Source: Neobacillus cucumis (GTDB lineage: Bacteria; Bacillota; Bacilli; Bacillales; Cytobacillaceae). From it: a stretch of 64,000 nucleotides of DNA. How positions within the stretch are numbered: the first letter of the stretch is position 1; each line of letters opens with the position of its first letter. The stretch covers positions 124,001-188,000 of the forward strand of contig NZ_JAFBEX010000003.1 of NCBI RefSeq assembly GCF_016908975.1. Reading direction: 5' to 3'. Of the stretch, positions 9,429 through 19,829 are shown piece by piece. The notes under the pieces are model-generated. The model was not told the origin of the DNA. It saw only the letters and a list, made by a program, of their open reading frames with translations, and did no database searches. Position numbers and translations under genes: made by a program.

Positions 9429-11351
9429 TTATGCCCTTTGTTGTTTTTTTCTTATCTGCGCTAATAACGATGCTCTCTTAACTACTTCTTCGGTTGTTAG
9501 CCCAATCTCTTTAAGTAAAGAATCAACATCACCATGCTCAATAAATTGGTCGGGTATTCCCATTCTATCAATGAGTGCTTGATGATATCCATGGGAGCCG
9601 GCATATTCCAAAATGGCACTTCCAAACCCACCTTGTAAGACTGCCTCTTCAATGGTTAAGATTGGGATATTTTGATCTAAGAGCTCGGTAAGCATCGTAC
9701 TATCAATTGGCTTGATAAACCTTGAATTGATAACACGTATTGATAGGCCCTGCTTTTCAAGAATTTGGGCTGCCTCCATTGCCATCGGAATGGTAGTACC
9801 AAAAGTTAAGATGGCTGCATCCTTACCTTCTTTTAATGTCTCCCAACTGCCTATAGGAATGTTGTGGAATTCCTCATCCATGTCTACCCCAATCCCATTT
9901 CCGCGTGGGAATCTCATAGCTATTGGGCCATCATTATAATTAAGTGCTGTATAAACCATGTTTTGACCTTCATTTTCATCCTTGGGCATCATTAAAACCA
10001 TATTGGGCATATGCCTTAAAAAAGCAATATCAAATACTCCCTGATGGGTTTCACCATCAGCACCTACTAATCCAGCCCGATCAATACCGATAAAAACATT
10101 TAAATTTTGTCGGCAAATATCGTGGAGAACTTGATCATAGGCCCGTTGTAAAAAGGTTGAGTAGATTGCTAAGAATGGCTTCATGTTTTGAGTTGCGAGT
10201 CCTGCCGCAACCGTTGCTGCGTGCTGCTCAGCAATGCCGACATCAAACATTCGGTCAGGGAACTCGCTGGCAAACCCTTCTAACTTCGAACCAACTGGCA
10301 TAGCCGGAGTAATGGCAACAATTCTTTCATCAGTTCTTGCCAGTTTACGAACCGTTTCACTTACAACACTGCTCCATGCAGGCGGTTGTTTTTTAGTAGG
10401 TTTAACAAAATCCCCTGTATCCATTTTATAGGGACCCGTGCCATGCCATGTCCCAATCTTATCACTTTCAGCCGGTCTAAATCCTTTACCTTTTTTTGTG
10501 ATCACATGAAGAAGTACAGGTCCTTCAGTTTTTTTAGCATATTGAAGGCTTTCAAACAAATTATCAAAATTATGGCCATCAATAGGTCCTAAATAAGTAA
10601 AACCTAGCTCTTCAAAGAACATCCCAGATACGACCAAATATTTCAAACTATCCTTTATTCTTTCTGCGGTAGCCGCCAGCTTTCCACCTACAGCAGGGAC
10701 TTTCTTTAAAAGCACTTCGAGTTCATCTTTTACCCATTGGTATTTTCCGGCTGTCCGCAATTGGCCCAATATATTATGAAGGGCGCCGACATTTGGCGCA
10801 ATCGACATTTCGTTATCATTAAGGACAACAATCATATCCTTTTTTTCATGACCAATATGATTTAAGGCCTCTAATGCCATACCGCCTGTTAAGGCACCAT
10901 CCCCAATGACTGGAACTACAAAAGATTTCTCCTTTTTTAAGTCTCTCGCTATAGCCATCCCCATAGCTGCAGAAAGCGAAGTTGAACTATGCCCAGTTTC
11001 CCAAACATCATGCTCACTTTCTATTCGTTTAGGAAAGCCACATAATCCTTTAAATTTTCTTAATGTATCAAACTCACAGGCCCTTCCGGTTAAAATCTTA
11101 TGAACATAAGATTGATGACCAACATCCCAAAGAATTTTATCCTTTGGACTATCAAAACATTTATGTAAAGCAATCGTTAATTCGACAACTCCCAAATTCG
11201 GTCCGATGTGTCCACCGGTCACAGATAATTTTTCAATTAAAAATTCGCGAATCTCCTTACTTAGAGCCTCAAGCTCACGATTCGACATCCCTTTTAAGAA
11301 GGATGGGTCCTTGATTGATAATAAATCCATTTCTGGACCACTCACTTTCAT
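9429..11351 (-). CDS. dxs: 1-deoxy-D-xylulose-5-phosphate synthase
   Basis: This thiamine-diphosphate enzyme joins pyruvate and glyceraldehyde-3-phosphate, the first step of the MEP isoprenoid pathway. Visible parts are [12 protein letters not shown], the cofactor motif [15 protein letters not shown] ending in NDN, and the catalytic glutamate in VGIAEQHAA. The transketolase C domain ends the protein. It is 640 residues as given. The B. subtilis-like start would be the ATG at 11330 ([11 protein letters not shown]), and neither start has a strong ribosome site. It follows ispA, the next prenyl enzyme, so the two pathway steps sit together. Confidence 0.97.
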   Translation of the reverse strand: MKVSGPEMDLLSIKDPSFLKGMSNRELEALSKEIREFLIEKLSVTGGHIGPNLGVVELTIALHKCFDSPKDKILWDVGHQSYVHKILTGRACEFDTLRKFKGLCGFPKRIESEHDVWETGHSSTSLSAAMGMAIARDLKKEKSFVVPVIGDGALTGGMALEALNHIGHEKKDMIVVLNDNEMSIAPNVGALHNILGQLRTAGKYQWVKDELEVLLKKVPAVGGKLAATAERIKDSLKYLVVSGMFFEELGFTYLGPIDGHNFDNLFESLQYAKKTEGPVLLHVITKKGKGFRPAESDKIGTWHGTGPYKMDTGDFVKPTKKQPPAWSSVVSETVRKLARTDERIVAITPAMPVGSKLEGFASEFPDRMFDVGIAEQHAATVAAGLATQNMKPFLAIYSTFLQRAYDQVLHDICRQNLNVFIGIDRAGLVGADGETHQGVFDIAFLRHMPNMVLMMPKDENEGQNMVYTALNYNDGPIAMRFPRGNGIGVDMDEEFHNIPIGSWETLKEGKDAAILTFGTTIPMAMEAAQILEKQGLSIRVINSRFIKPIDSTMLTELLDQNIPILTIEEAVLQGGFGSAILEYAGSHGYHQALIDRMGIPDQFIEHGDVDSLLKEIGLTTEEVVKRASLLAQIRKKQQRA

Positions 11352-11490
11352 ACTTTTTCGTTCATTTTTATATTTCTAGTATTTGTATCTATAACTGAAA
11401 AAATAGCCGCTAACACTAAGTGATAACGGCATTAAACAGCATTTCTTGTAAATAAGAACAATAGAAGCTACTATACTAGCCTAAAAACAC

Positions 11491-12384
11491 CTAGTGATCC
11501 CTTGAAGCAACTAAATCCGTTATCTCATAAAGAAGAGCAGTATTTAAGTCCGTCTTTTTTAAGTATTCTTTTGACAGCTTAATTTGATTCTGAAGGGCTG
11601 CCCTGGCTCCCTCTAGGGACAATAGTTGGGGATAGGTACTTTTTTGGTTAACGGTATCACTTCCAACTGGCTTTCCAATTTTTTGTTGATTGCCAACTAA
11701 GTCTAGTATATCATCCTGAATTTGGAAAGCTAGACCCAGATGATGAGCAAAGGCTGATAAATCTTGTAATATTCGTGGATTAGCTTCAGCCATAATGGCT
11801 CCTGCTACTACACTGAATTTAAGAAGCTTACCCGTTTTGTGAATATGTATATACTCTAATTCATCCAAGGACAAAACTTTGTTTTCCCCTTCCATGTCAG
11901 CTACCTGTCCGCCTACCATTCCCTCCGCACCAGCTGCTTTTGCCATTTCGATCACTAAATTAATTTTTGCTGAGGGAGATACAAAATGATCAGAAAGCAA
12001 ATTGATTACTTCAAAACTATAGGTTAATAAAGCATCTCCTGCAAGTATGGCGATTGCTTCTCCGAATACTTTGTGATTAGTTGGTTTACCTCTACGTAAA
12101 TCATCGTTATCCATACTTGGCAGGTCATCATGTATGAGGGAATAGGTATGAATCATTTCAATTGCACAGGCCGCAGGAAGTCCCTTATTAGGGTCGATTC
12201 CAAATGCATCTAATGTTGCAAATAACAATAAAGGACGAATTCTTTTGCCCCCTGCTTCAAGAGAATAAATCATGGAATCCTTAATTACGGAAGGAGCATC
12301 CAATTTTTCTACAAGTGCTCGAAGTTCCCGAATAAGCTGTTGTTGATATTGTTTACTAAATGTCTCTAGTATCCCGGTTTCCAA
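11491..12384 (-). CDS. ispA: Farnesyl diphosphate synthase (IspA-type prenyltransferase)
   Basis: 297 residues, all-alpha prenyl synthase. The first aspartate-rich motif is DDLPSMDNDDLRRG, and the second is FQIQDDILD. GGKRIRPLLL is the substrate-binding arginine region. It condenses IPP with DMAPP/GPP to make farnesyl diphosphate in the cytoplasm. The start lies two bases after the xseB stop, so translation is probably coupled in the xseA-xseB-ispA-dxs cluster. The geranylgeranyl variant cannot be excluded from sequence alone, but synteny favours FPP synthase. Confidence 0.94.
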   Translation of the reverse strand: METGILETFSKQYQQQLIRELRALVEKLDAPSVIKDSMIYSLEAGGKRIRPLLLFATLDAFGIDPNKGLPAACAIEMIHTYSLIHDDLPSMDNDDLRRGKPTNHKVFGEAIAILAGDALLTYSFEVINLLSDHFVSPSAKINLVIEMAKAAGAEGMVGGQVADMEGENKVLSLDELEYIHIHKTGKLLKFSVVAGAIMAEANPRILQDLSAFAHHLGLAFQIQDDILDLVGNQQKIGKPVGSDTVNQKSTYPQLLSLEGARAALQNQIKLSKEYLKKTDLNTALLYEITDLVASRDH

Positions 12385-12386
12385 GC

Positions 12387-12620
12387 CTACTCCTCCTCCG
12401 CAATAGAAAAACGCTCCGTACGTCCATCCTCCGTAATAATTTGCGTTAGCTGTTCTTCCACAGTTTTTAATTTATCATGACATAATTTTGAAAGTTCCAT
12501 ACCTTCTTTGTAAAAAGTAATCGCTTCTTCTAATGGCACATCTCCTTCTTCAAGCTTTTCGACAATTTGCTCAAGCTTCGCCATGGCCTCTTCAAAGGTT
12601 AAAGTTTTTTCATTTGTCAC
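12387..12620 (-). CDS. xseB: Exodeoxyribonuclease VII small subunit
   Basis: 77 residues, a helical hairpin with the family pattern [19 protein letters not shown] and [18 protein letters not shown]. Several copies wrap the large subunit. The start overlaps the xseA stop by 11 bases, which implies coupled translation of the two subunits. Confidence 0.96.
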   Translation of the reverse strand: MTNEKTLTFEEAMAKLEQIVEKLEEGDVPLEEAITFYKEGMELSKLCHDKLKTVEEQLTQIITEDGRTERFSIAEEE

Positions 12621-13968
12621 TAGCGTCTATCTCCTTTATTGTTTCCACATGACAGAAAAGGCTTCCATCTGTTAATTGAATTTGGACCCGTTCATTTTCT
12701 TTTACCTGCTTTACACTTTTAACGAGCTGATTATCCTCTGTGTATGCCAAACTATATCCCCGCTCCATTATTTTAAGTGGACTTAATGCTTGTAATGTAG
12801 AGAGAATTCGATCAAAATCAGTCTGTTTTCTCACATAAATTTGGTTTACGGTTCGGTTTAAATCTTTTTCTAGTCTATAAAATTGTTTTTTTGCCTCTTG
12901 TAGCCCTTCATTTGGATGATTTCGCTGCAATCGTTTTGATAATATTTCATGCTGGTCTTTTTTGATTGACGATAATCTCGAGGCACCTCGGACGAGCATT
13001 TCAGTTAACCGATCAACCTGTTCCAGCTTTTGCTCATAAAGCCTCCTAGGATATCGAAATGCATAAGACTTCTGAACACGGTTTAACCGTTCCTTTTCAA
13101 ACTTAAACTTACCACTCATAACACCAATCAGACGAGTTTGCCGCTGTAAAATTCGGTCTAGCAGCTCCTCAATATGGGGAACAGCTAATTCCGCTGCACC
13201 GGTTGGAGTAGGCGCTCTTAGATCGGCGACAAAATCAGCAATGGTAAAGTCGGTTTCATGACCGACTGCTGAAATAATCGGAATTCTGGAGGAGAAAATG
13301 GCACGGGCTGTCAATTCTTCATTAAACGCCCATAGCTCCTCAATCGATCCTCCTCCCCTCCCAACAATAAGGACATCTATTTCCTTCAGATTATTGGCCT
13401 TTTCAATCGCCTTAGCAATGGACGAGGCAGCGTTCTCACCTTGTACAAGCGCTGGAAAAACAAGAATATTCGCAATCGGATATCGCCTTTTAATAGTGGT
13501 AATGATATCTCTAATCGCCGCACCGGTTGGCGAAGTAATCACACCTACTGTTCCTGGATAAAGAGGGATGGTCTTTTTGGTCTCCGGAGCAAAAAGACCT
13601 TCCGATTCTAACCTTTTTTTCAGCTGTTCATATGCTAAAAACAATTCTCCGATTCCATCAGGCTGCATTTCTCTTATGTAAATTTGGTATTGTCCGCTCG
13701 GTTCATAAACACTTACCTCACCTTTTACAATCACCTTCATCCCGTTTTCCGGTGCAAACTTCATTAAACGTGACTGGCTTGAAAACATGACTGCAAGAAT
13801 CCGAGCTTTGTCATCCTTTAAAGTAAAATACATGTGTCCGCTTGAATGCTGTTTAAAATTTGAAATTTCGCCTCTCACATGAACCTCACGTAAATGAGGA
13901 TCAGCATCAAATTTTCGTTTTATATATTTGGTTAATGCATTCACTGTTAGATATCGTTGTTCCTGCAT
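12610..13968 (-). CDS. xseA: Exodeoxyribonuclease VII large subunit
   Basis: 452 residues. The N-terminal OB fold (about 5-100, [20 protein letters not shown]) precedes a catalytic domain with the [18 protein letters not shown] and [11 protein letters not shown] motifs. A long coiled coil (about 265-400) binds XseB. The enzyme degrades single-stranded DNA from both ends. It heads the xseA-xseB-ispA-dxs-yqxC run. The repeat element at 13999-14142 separates it from folD. Confidence 0.96.
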   Translation of the reverse strand: MQEQRYLTVNALTKYIKRKFDADPHLREVHVRGEISNFKQHSSGHMYFTLKDDKARILAVMFSSQSRLMKFAPENGMKVIVKGEVSVYEPSGQYQIYIREMQPDGIGELFLAYEQLKKRLESEGLFAPETKKTIPLYPGTVGVITSPTGAAIRDIITTIKRRYPIANILVFPALVQGENAASSIAKAIEKANNLKEIDVLIVGRGGGSIEELWAFNEELTARAIFSSRIPIISAVGHETDFTIADFVADLRAPTPTGAAELAVPHIEELLDRILQRQTRLIGVMSGKFKFEKERLNRVQKSYAFRYPRRLYEQKLEQVDRLTEMLVRGASRLSSIKKDQHEILSKRLQRNHPNEGLQEAKKQFYRLEKDLNRTVNQIYVRKQTDFDRILSTLQALSPLKIMERGYSLAYTEDNQLVKSVKQVKENERVQIQLTDGSLFCHVETIKEIDASDK

Positions 13969-13998
13969 GAAGAGCTCCTTTTGTTAAAGATGCGAAAG

Positions 13999-14142
13999 TA
14001 TAAATTTCGACTTTGAGAATTGGCCAGCTCCAGCGCCTAGCCCCTCGAGGTCACAAGCCAATCCGTCCAAAAGGTTAAAAGGCAACCTTTCAGACGGCTT
14101 GTCTTGTGCTTGTCGGGGCTGACCAAGGCGCTTACGCTTTTA
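13999..14142 (-). repeat. GCGC-rich intergenic repeat, copy 3
   Basis: On the minus strand AAAAGCGTAAGCGCCTTGGT leads to an inner hairpin (ACAAGCCGTCTGAAAGG and relatives) and the close CTAGGCGCTGGAGCTGGCC plus CAAAGTCGAAATTTATA. It fills most of the 274-base gap between folD and xseA. Confidence 0.8.
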
Positions 14143-14242
14143 TAATAATAAAACTGTCCTTATCCATTATACATTTAGCTCTATTTTTTGTCTGTAACAA
14201 CAATAAGAACTCAATGTAAGAAGATAAGGACAATCTTTTAAC

Positions 14243-15100
14243 TTAATTTCGATCCAGACTCCAAGCAGCAGATTTTGCAGTATTATACATGAGCATCGTA
14301 ATCGTCATTGGACCTACTCCTTTTGGAACAGGGGTAATAAATCCTGCTTTTTCCACTACCTCATCAAAAGCAACATCACCGCAAAGTTTACCATTTTCAT
14401 TACGATTAATGCCGACATCAATAATTACAGCTCCGTCTTTTACATGCTCTTCCTTGATAAAGTTTGGAATTCCAACGGCAGCTATTAGGATATCTGCTTG
14501 ATTTGTATGGAATCGTAAATCTTTTGTTTTCGAATGACAGTAAGTAACTGTCGCATCTTGATTTAAAAATAATTGACCAACTGGTTTACCAACAATATTG
14601 CTTCTTCCCACTACCACAACATGTTTTCCAGCAACAGAGATGCCTGTTTCTTCAAGTAATACCATAATTCCATACGGTGTACAAGGTAAGAAGGCATCCT
14701 GACCTGTCATCATTCTCCCAATATTAATCGGATGGAATCCATCTACATCTTTTGATGGAGATATTGATTCAATAACTTTCTTTTCTTCAATATGTTTTGG
14801 AAGTGGCAATTGTACTAAAATCCCATGAATTTCAGGGTTTTCGTTTAATTCATTAATTTTAGCCAATAATTCCTCTTCAGAAACTTCTTCCTGCATTTCA
14901 ATTAACAGCGAGTTCATTCCTAGTTCTTTACAAGCCTTTTCCTTATTGTTCACATAGGTCCTAGATGCATGATTATTACCTACAAGAATAACCGCTAAGC
15001 CTGGAGTAACCCCTAGTTCTTTAAGTCTTTCAACTTCTTTAGCAATTTCTAATCGTTTCTTCTCGGCAATTTCTTTTCCGTTAATAATTTGAGCTGTCAT
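14243..15100 (-). CDS. folD: Bifunctional methylenetetrahydrofolate dehydrogenase/cyclohydrolase FolD
   Basis: 285 residues. [14 protein letters not shown] contains the catalytic Tyr/Lys pair, GILVQLPLP is the FolD signature 1 region, and [18 protein letters not shown] is the NADP-binding site. [13 protein letters not shown] closes the active site. It interconverts 5,10-methylene- and 10-formyl-THF, supplying one-carbon units for purines. The glycine-cleavage genes that feed methylene-THF lie at 46.9-50.8 kb. It follows nusB by 35 bases. Confidence 0.97.
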   Translation of the reverse strand: MTAQIINGKEIAEKKRLEIAKEVERLKELGVTPGLAVILVGNNHASRTYVNNKEKACKELGMNSLLIEMQEEVSEEELLAKINELNENPEIHGILVQLPLPKHIEEKKVIESISPSKDVDGFHPINIGRMMTGQDAFLPCTPYGIMVLLEETGISVAGKHVVVVGRSNIVGKPVGQLFLNQDATVTYCHSKTKDLRFHTNQADILIAAVGIPNFIKEEHVKDGAVIIDVGINRNENGKLCGDVAFDEVVEKAGFITPVPKGVGPMTITMLMYNTAKSAAWSLDRN

Positions 15101-15135
15101 TGTTGAATTCCCCCTATTCGTTAGTAAAACCCATC

Positions 15136-15528
15136 TTACTTATGTAATGTTCCTTTAATTTTAGAAAGAACACCATTAATAAATTTGCTTGATTGGTCAT
15201 CTCCAAATACTTTTGCTATCTCAATAGCTTCATCTAGTATAACATTTTCCGGTATTTCCTGAGAGAATGTTAATTCGAAGGCAGCCAATCTTAAAAGGTT
15301 TCGATCTACTGTTGCTAATCGGTCTAAAGACCAATTTTCAAGGTTGGCTGTAATTAGATTATCAATTTCACTTTTGTGTTCCACGACACCTAAAACCAAT
15401 TTGTTGAGGTAGTCGTCATGCTGTTCCCCTTCCAACACATGTTCAATCGCTAATGTTGGTTCTGTGTTACTAACATCAATTTGAAAAAGAGCTTGTAATG
15501 CTTTTTCCCTGGCTGTTCTTCTCTTCAT
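15136..15528 (-). CDS. nusB: Transcription antitermination factor NusB
   Basis: 130 residues, all-alpha. The N-terminal [16 protein letters not shown] is the arginine-rich RNA-binding face. [26 protein letters not shown] is the family C-terminal region. With NusE/S10 it binds boxA to allow full rRNA transcription. It lies between yqhY and folD, as in B. subtilis, but is separated from yqhY by a 305-bp repeat. Confidence 0.96.
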   Translation of the reverse strand: MKRRTAREKALQALFQIDVSNTEPTLAIEHVLEGEQHDDYLNKLVLGVVEHKSEIDNLITANLENWSLDRLATVDRNLLRLAAFELTFSQEIPENVILDEAIEIAKVFGDDQSSKFINGVLSKIKGTLHK

Positions 15529-15679
15529 AATACGGTTAACTCCTTTAGATATATTAACAAATTTTTATTTGATTTTGGTAAATGAACTGCCACAAAACAA
15601 TTAAAACTAGCTTGCACATAAAAAGATAATAGCATAACTAAAATGGAATCGCACGGTATGTCTAATTATTTTATATTAT

Positions 15680-15984
15680 GCTGTGTTAAACCAGTATTTT
15701 TTTTACAAATATTTTACTTGAATTAGCTTATGAAAAAGGATGAGGTAAACATGTGATGTTGATTTCCGCTCCAGGCGTTCGCTTTCCGCGAGCGTGCCGG
15801 GGAGCCTCCTTCGGCGCTAAAAGCGCCTGTGGGGTCTCCCCTGCCCCGTACTCCCGCAGGACTTTGAAAACTCTTCCTCGAGTCCTCCCACGCACGAAGA
15901 AAATGCGATAGCATTTTCGAGGAGTCGAACGCCTTCCGCTCCAATCAACATCGTTCCAAAATCAACTATAACCTTTAACACAGC
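15680..15984. repeat. Palindromic MITE-like element, copy 2 (long form)
   Basis: The ends GCTGTGTTAAA and TTTAACACAGC match the element at 2561. Near the left end it has ATGTTGATTTCCGCTCCAGG, and near the right end GAACGCCTTCCGCTCCAATC. The middle is GC-rich and imperfectly palindromic. It fills the 505-base gap between nusB and yqhY. An apparent 73-codon frame across it is not a credible gene. Confidence 0.75.
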
Positions 15985-15986
15985 CA

Positions 15987-16029
15987 TAAAAAAAGAGAAG
16001 AACCAAAGGATTTAAGACCTTTGGTTCTT
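15987..16029 (-). terminator. Terminator of the accB-accC-yqhY operon
   Basis: On the minus strand AAGAACCAAAGGTC, loop, CCTTTGGTTCTT, followed by CTCTTTTTTT. Confidence 0.8.
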
Positions 16030-16033
16030 AGTA

Positions 16034-16441
16034 TTATAATTCAGATTCAATTTCCTGTTCATTCTTTTGCGTTTCAAATTGAATTCCGACAACATGTATG
16101 TTGACTTCCTCTGCGTCTAAAGCAGTCATGTTCAACAAGGCCTGACGAATATTATCCTGAACCTGTCCTGCAACCGTTGGTATGGAGGTACCGAATTTCA
16201 TTAAACAATATACATCCACTTTGATTCCGGTCTCAGTCAGTTCGACCTTAACGCCCTTACCATGATTCTTTTTCCCTAGGCGTTCCACCACACCTGTGGC
16301 AAAGTTTCCGCGCATGCCAGATACACCTTCCACCTCGGATGCAGCGATACCGGCAATCACTTCAATTACCTCAGGGGCAATTTCAATTTTACCATGTCCA
16401 TTGTTTCCTTGTTCCATTTCCAAGACACTAAATTCGCTCAT
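16034..16441 (-). CDS. yqhY: Asp23/YqhY family protein
   Basis: 135 residues with the Asp23 (DUF322) pattern: EVIEVIAGIAASEVEGV near residue 25 and VDVYCLMKFGTSIPTVAGQVQ. I chose ATG 16441, since CTGGAGGTG lies just upstream and overlaps the alternative GTG. In B. subtilis YqhY is clustered with accBC and its loss selects mutations in acetyl-CoA carboxylase, so a role in tuning fatty-acid precursor supply is inferred. It is 18 bases after accC and is the last gene of that operon. Confidence 0.9.
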   Translation of the reverse strand: MSEFSVLEMEQGNNGHGKIEIAPEVIEVIAGIAASEVEGVSGMRGNFATGVVERLGKKNHGKGVKVELTETGIKVDVYCLMKFGTSIPTVAGQVQDNIRQALLNMTALDAEEVNIHVVGIQFETQKNEQEIESEL

Positions 16442-16459
16442 TTTAAACACCTCCAGATA

Positions 16460-17815
16460 TTAGACAGACTTCATCACATCATGCAATTCAAGAAATTTCG
16501 TATTAAAATTGCCTTCCACAAATTTCTCATGCTCTAATAATTTTAAATGGAATGGGATTGTAGTATGGATACCTTCTACAACAAACTCACTTAGAGCACG
16601 CTTCATTCTTGAGATTGCTTCTTCTCTGGTGCTGCCATAGGCGATGACCTTCGCAATCATGGAATCGTAATATGGCGGAATGGTATATCCTGGATAAGCC
16701 GCTGAATCAATACGAACTCCTAACCCGCCTGGTGGTAAATACATCTTAATTTTCCCTGCTGAAGGAAGAAAGTTCTTCTCTGGGTTTTCTGCATTAATCC
16801 GGCACTCAATTGCCCAACCTGTAAAAGTAACATCTTGCTGTTTAAGGGTTAGTTTTTCTCCGTTTGCAACTCGGATTTGTTCTTTAATCAAGTCAGTTCC
16901 AGTGACCATTTCAGTGACAGGATGCTCAACCTGAATTCTCGTATTCATTTCCATAAAATAAAACTTGCGATTGCGGTAGTCATATATAAATTCTACTGTG
17001 CCAGCACCTGAATAATCAACTGCTTTTGCCGCTTTTACCGCTGCATTTCCCATTTCTTCACGAATCTCACCATCTAAAGCCGGTGATGGCGATTCTTCCA
17101 GCAGCTTTTGAAGCCGGCGCTGGATTGAGCAATCTCTTTCACCTAAGTGAATCGTATTTCCATGTTTATCACCTAGTACTTGTATTTCAACGTGACGGAA
17201 ATCCTCAATATATTTTTCTATGTACACACCAGAATTCCCGAAAGCCGTCAACGCTTCCTGCTGAGTGATATTGATTCCTTTTATTAATTCCTGCTCATTT
17301 TTGGCAACACGGATCCCTTTACCGCCCCCGCCTGCAGTTGCCTTAATGATGACCGGGTAATCGATTTGTTTAACAAGCTCAAGTGCTTCATCAATATCAT
17401 TAATAATTCCTGTTGATCCTGGAACAATTGGTACTCCTGCTTCACGCATGGTTTCCCTTGCAATATCCTTCGTTCCCATCTTCGTAATCGCTTCTGGGCT
17501 TGGTCCAACAAAGGTGATATTACATTCTCGACAGAGCTCAGCAAAGTCTGCATTTTCAGCAAGGAACCCATATCCCGGGTGAATGGCATCACATGAGGTC
17601 AATCTTGCAACACTAATTATATTTGTAACGTTTAAATAACTGTCTTTTGATGATGTTGGTCCTATGCAATAGGCTTCATCTGCGAGTTGAACATGCAGGG
17701 CTTCACGGTCGGCCTCTGAGAAAACGGCAACCGATTCAATCCCCATTTCCCGACAGGCACGAATAATCCTGACGGCAATTTCTCCTCTGTTTGCAATTAA
17801 CAGTTTCTTTATCAT
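16460..17815 (-). CDS. accC: Acetyl-CoA carboxylase, biotin carboxylase subunit
   Basis: 451 residues. The N-terminal Rossmann-like part starts [20 protein letters not shown]. The ATP-grasp glycine loop is [27 protein letters not shown] holds the metal ligands and catalytic arginine. It carboxylates the biotin on AccB using ATP and bicarbonate, the first half of malonyl-CoA synthesis. It starts 15 bases after accB in the same operon. Confidence 0.97.
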   Translation of the reverse strand: MIKKLLIANRGEIAVRIIRACREMGIESVAVFSEADREALHVQLADEAYCIGPTSSKDSYLNVTNIISVARLTSCDAIHPGYGFLAENADFAELCRECNITFVGPSPEAITKMGTKDIARETMREAGVPIVPGSTGIINDIDEALELVKQIDYPVIIKATAGGGGKGIRVAKNEQELIKGINITQQEALTAFGNSGVYIEKYIEDFRHVEIQVLGDKHGNTIHLGERDCSIQRRLQKLLEESPSPALDGEIREEMGNAAVKAAKAVDYSGAGTVEFIYDYRNRKFYFMEMNTRIQVEHPVTEMVTGTDLIKEQIRVANGEKLTLKQQDVTFTGWAIECRINAENPEKNFLPSAGKIKMYLPPGGLGVRIDSAAYPGYTIPPYYDSMIAKVIAYGSTREEAISRMKRALSEFVVEGIHTTIPFHLKLLEHEKFVEGNFNTKFLELHDVMKSV

Positions 17816-17829
17816 CCTGTTATCGCTCC

Positions 17830-18348
17830 TTATTCCGGTTTTACTAGAAATAACGGCTGGCCATATTCGACTAATTGGCCATTTTTAACCAGTACTTCAA
17901 CGATTTCTCCGTTTACTTCTGCCTCAATTTCATTAAATAATTTCATTGCTTCCACAATACAAACGATGGAATCTTTCGATACCTTGTCTCCTGCTTTTAC
18001 ATATACATCTGTATCAGGAGTTGGTGAAGCATAGAAAGTCCCTACCATTGGGGATGTAATCTTGTGTAAGTTTGCTTGTGCCGCTTGATTATTTTCCAGT
18101 GCTTTTGCTGATTCCTGCGCAGCTTCCTGGACCTGAACAGCAGGTACTGGCTGTGCGACAGATCCCGTTTGTACTGCAGCAGGTATTAAGTCAACTGCCT
18201 GTTGTATTGGAGCCGCCTGTGAAATAACAGCAGGTGCACTATTTTTCTTCATTTGAATTTTTGAACCATCAATTTCATATACAAATTCATCGATACTAGA
18301 TTGATCAACCAATTTAATCAATTCTCGAATTTCTTGTACTTTTAACAT
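17830..18348 (-). CDS. accB: Acetyl-CoA carboxylase, biotin carboxyl carrier protein
   Basis: 172 residues. The N-terminal helix is followed by a Pro/Ala/Gln-rich linker (about 55-100) and a biotinyl domain in which the lysine of [15 protein letters not shown] is biotinylated. I chose ATG 18348 ([11 protein letters not shown]) since AAGGAG sits 10 bases upstream. It carries CO2 between AccC and the carboxyltransferase. Directly upstream is a palindrome resembling a FapR operator. Confidence 0.96.
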   Translation of the reverse strand: MLKVQEIRELIKLVDQSSIDEFVYEIDGSKIQMKKNSAPAVISQAAPIQQAVDLIPAAVQTGSVAQPVPAVQVQEAAQESAKALENNQAAQANLHKITSPMVGTFYASPTPDTDVYVKAGDKVSKDSIVCIVEAMKLFNEIEAEVNGEIVEVLVKNGQLVEYGQPLFLVKPE

Positions 18349-18375
18349 TGAGTAACACTCCTTGTACAACTTTAA

Positions 18376-18392
18376 TTAGTACTAACTACTAA
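18376..18392. promoter_or_regulatory. Candidate FapR operator upstream of accBC
   Basis: TTAGTACTAACTACTAA is a 17-base palindrome with half-sites TTAGTA and TACTAA, the shape of FapR (fatty acid synthesis repressor) sites. It lies 28 bases before the accB start and just downstream of a TTGAAC-18-TATAGT promoter on the minus strand (about 18394-18423). Confidence 0.6.
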
Positions 18393-18563
18393 TACTATAC
18401 GATAATAGCTAGTAAAAGTTCAATAACCTAAATTCAACTGAAGAGTCGATTTAAGAAATGACTTCCGTCTCTATATTAATCTTTTTTGATAAAAAAAAGA
18501 AATCATAACAACTATTCTCCTTATAAATGATGATTTTTACCTACTCTAATCAATCTTAAACAT

Positions 18564-18591
18564 GAAAAAAGGAAAGCTACAAACTTTCCTT
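18564..18591 (-). terminator. Terminator of the spoIIIA operon
   Basis: GGAAAG, a 7-base loop, CTTTCC, then TTTTTT on the minus strand, shortly after the spoIIIAH stop. Confidence 0.7.
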
Positions 18592-18606
18592 TTTTTCCTT
18601 GTTTAT

Positions 18607-19164
18607 TTATTTTGCAGGCTGATATTCAACCGCTACATAATTTGTTTCACCAATTTCTTTTTTCACTTCTAGCATAATTTTATTAGCATCTGAAGCTGAT
18701 GGCTTTTTCTTGGCCTTTACAGTCACTATAACCTTTGAGCCATCTGCTCTTACAAGAACATCTTCATATCCCATTGTTTTAATAAAAGTCTCAAGCAATT
18801 CCTCACTTTGGGCAATTTGATTTAGTTTATCCATTTGATCCTTTACTTTACTTTTTTCAACTGGTGAAAGATCGGTTGAAGCCAATTCGTTTGTTAACTC
18901 TTCTTGTTTTTTGCTCCGTATGTCTTCAAGATTCATACGAAGTTCTTCAAAAGCGGAATCTCCAGCAATACTAGAAACAACTGTTTCCCCCGCTTTTGCC
19001 TTCGTTGGAGTACTTGTTTTACCTAAATTTTGATCCTTAGCCTTTTGTTGTACTGCTGTTAAATTATTACTCTTTTGCTCTGGTGATGTAATGTAATAGA
19101 CTGATAATACCACTACTAAACTTAACATTGTTAATAGCCAAACTGTTTGTTTTTTCAAAAGCAT
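18607..19164 (-). CDS. spoIIIAH: Stage III sporulation protein AH
   Basis: 185 residues with one N-terminal membrane helix (about 8-25). The soluble domain lies in the intermembrane space and belongs to the YscJ/FliF ring-building fold. In B. subtilis SpoIIIAH in the mother-cell membrane binds SpoIIQ from the forespore and forms the channel between the two cells. The region before the ring domain is charged and helical (about 70-125). It is the last gene of the spoIIIA operon, 14 bases after spoIIIAG. Confidence 0.94.
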   Translation of the reverse strand: MLLKKQTVWLLTMLSLVVVLSVYYITSPEQKSNNLTAVQQKAKDQNLGKTSTPTKAKAGETVVSSIAGDSAFEELRMNLEDIRSKKQEELTNELASTDLSPVEKSKVKDQMDKLNQIAQSEELLETFIKTMGYEDVLVRADGSKVIVTVKAKKKPSASDANKIMLEVKKEIGETNYVAVEYQPAK

Positions 19165-19178
19165 TCTTACTTCCCCCT

Positions 19179-19829
19179 TTATTTTTTAGGCATAACTGCT
19201 ACTCGATAGCTTGGTACGCCTAAAGCTTTTGTAACGGCATCCTTAATCCATTTTTTCACTTCTATATTATCTGCTCCCTTAGCAACGACTAAGACACCAC
19301 GAATATCGGGTTTCTGGGTTTCTACGACAATCGGAACCTCTTTATCTCCATTTCGGAGAATAACCAGTTGTTCGTCTGTTGATGAATCTACTACTTTTCG
19401 CTGTCCGCCTTCTCGATCTGTTTCATCAGTTGTTTGCGTTTTTGTTGTTGTATTTTTTTGAAGTATTTTTTTATCGGTGGAATCAATGGTCACCACTACG
19501 GTTACATCGCCAACACCGAGCATTTGCTCTAAAGCCTTCCTCATTTGAGTTTCATATTTATCCTCATAATCAGCAATGGTCTTATTCTCAGAACTATTTT
19601 TCAAACCAAAAGTAGGAACATCTTCTGAAGCAGCTTTCGCATTGGTTGAAACAGTTTGTGCCTGAGAGGATGAGTTACCTTTAAAAACAATATTACCTAC
19701 AAGCATAAAAGCAGCTCCAATACAGAGAACCAGCAACATATACTGGTATTTACCAGGTTTTTTTCCATCCTTATCTTCAGGTTTTAGTATTTTTTTGAGC
19801 CATGATAACGGTCCTTGGTTTTTATCCAT
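19179..19829 (-). CDS. spoIIIAG: Stage III sporulation protein AG
   Basis: 216 residues. A short basic cytoplasmic part precedes one membrane helix (about 32-50, YMLLVLCIGAAFMLVGNIVF) and a soluble ring-building domain ending GVPSYRVAVMPKK. Family members form a large ring in the SpoIIIA-SpoIIQ channel. The ATG at 19829 follows AAGGGGGG at a slightly long spacing and overlaps the end of spoIIIAF. A TTG 24 bases earlier lies inside that ribosome site and is less likely. Confidence 0.94.
   Translation of the reverse strand: MDKNQGPLSWLKKILKPEDKDGKKPGKYQYMLLVLCIGAAFMLVGNIVFKGNSSSQAQTVSTNAKAASEDVPTFGLKNSSENKTIADYEDKYETQMRKALEQMLGVGDVTVVVTIDSTDKKILQKNTTTKTQTTDETDREGGQRKVVDSSTDEQLVILRNGDKEVPIVVETQKPDIRGVLVVAKGADNIEVKKWIKDAVTKALGVPSYRVAVMPKK

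Noticed and set aside
15723-15944. A 73-codon minus-strand frame
   Set aside because: It lies wholly inside the palindromic repeat, has no ribosome site and is rich in Arg, Ser and Gly as expected from GC-rich repeat DNA.
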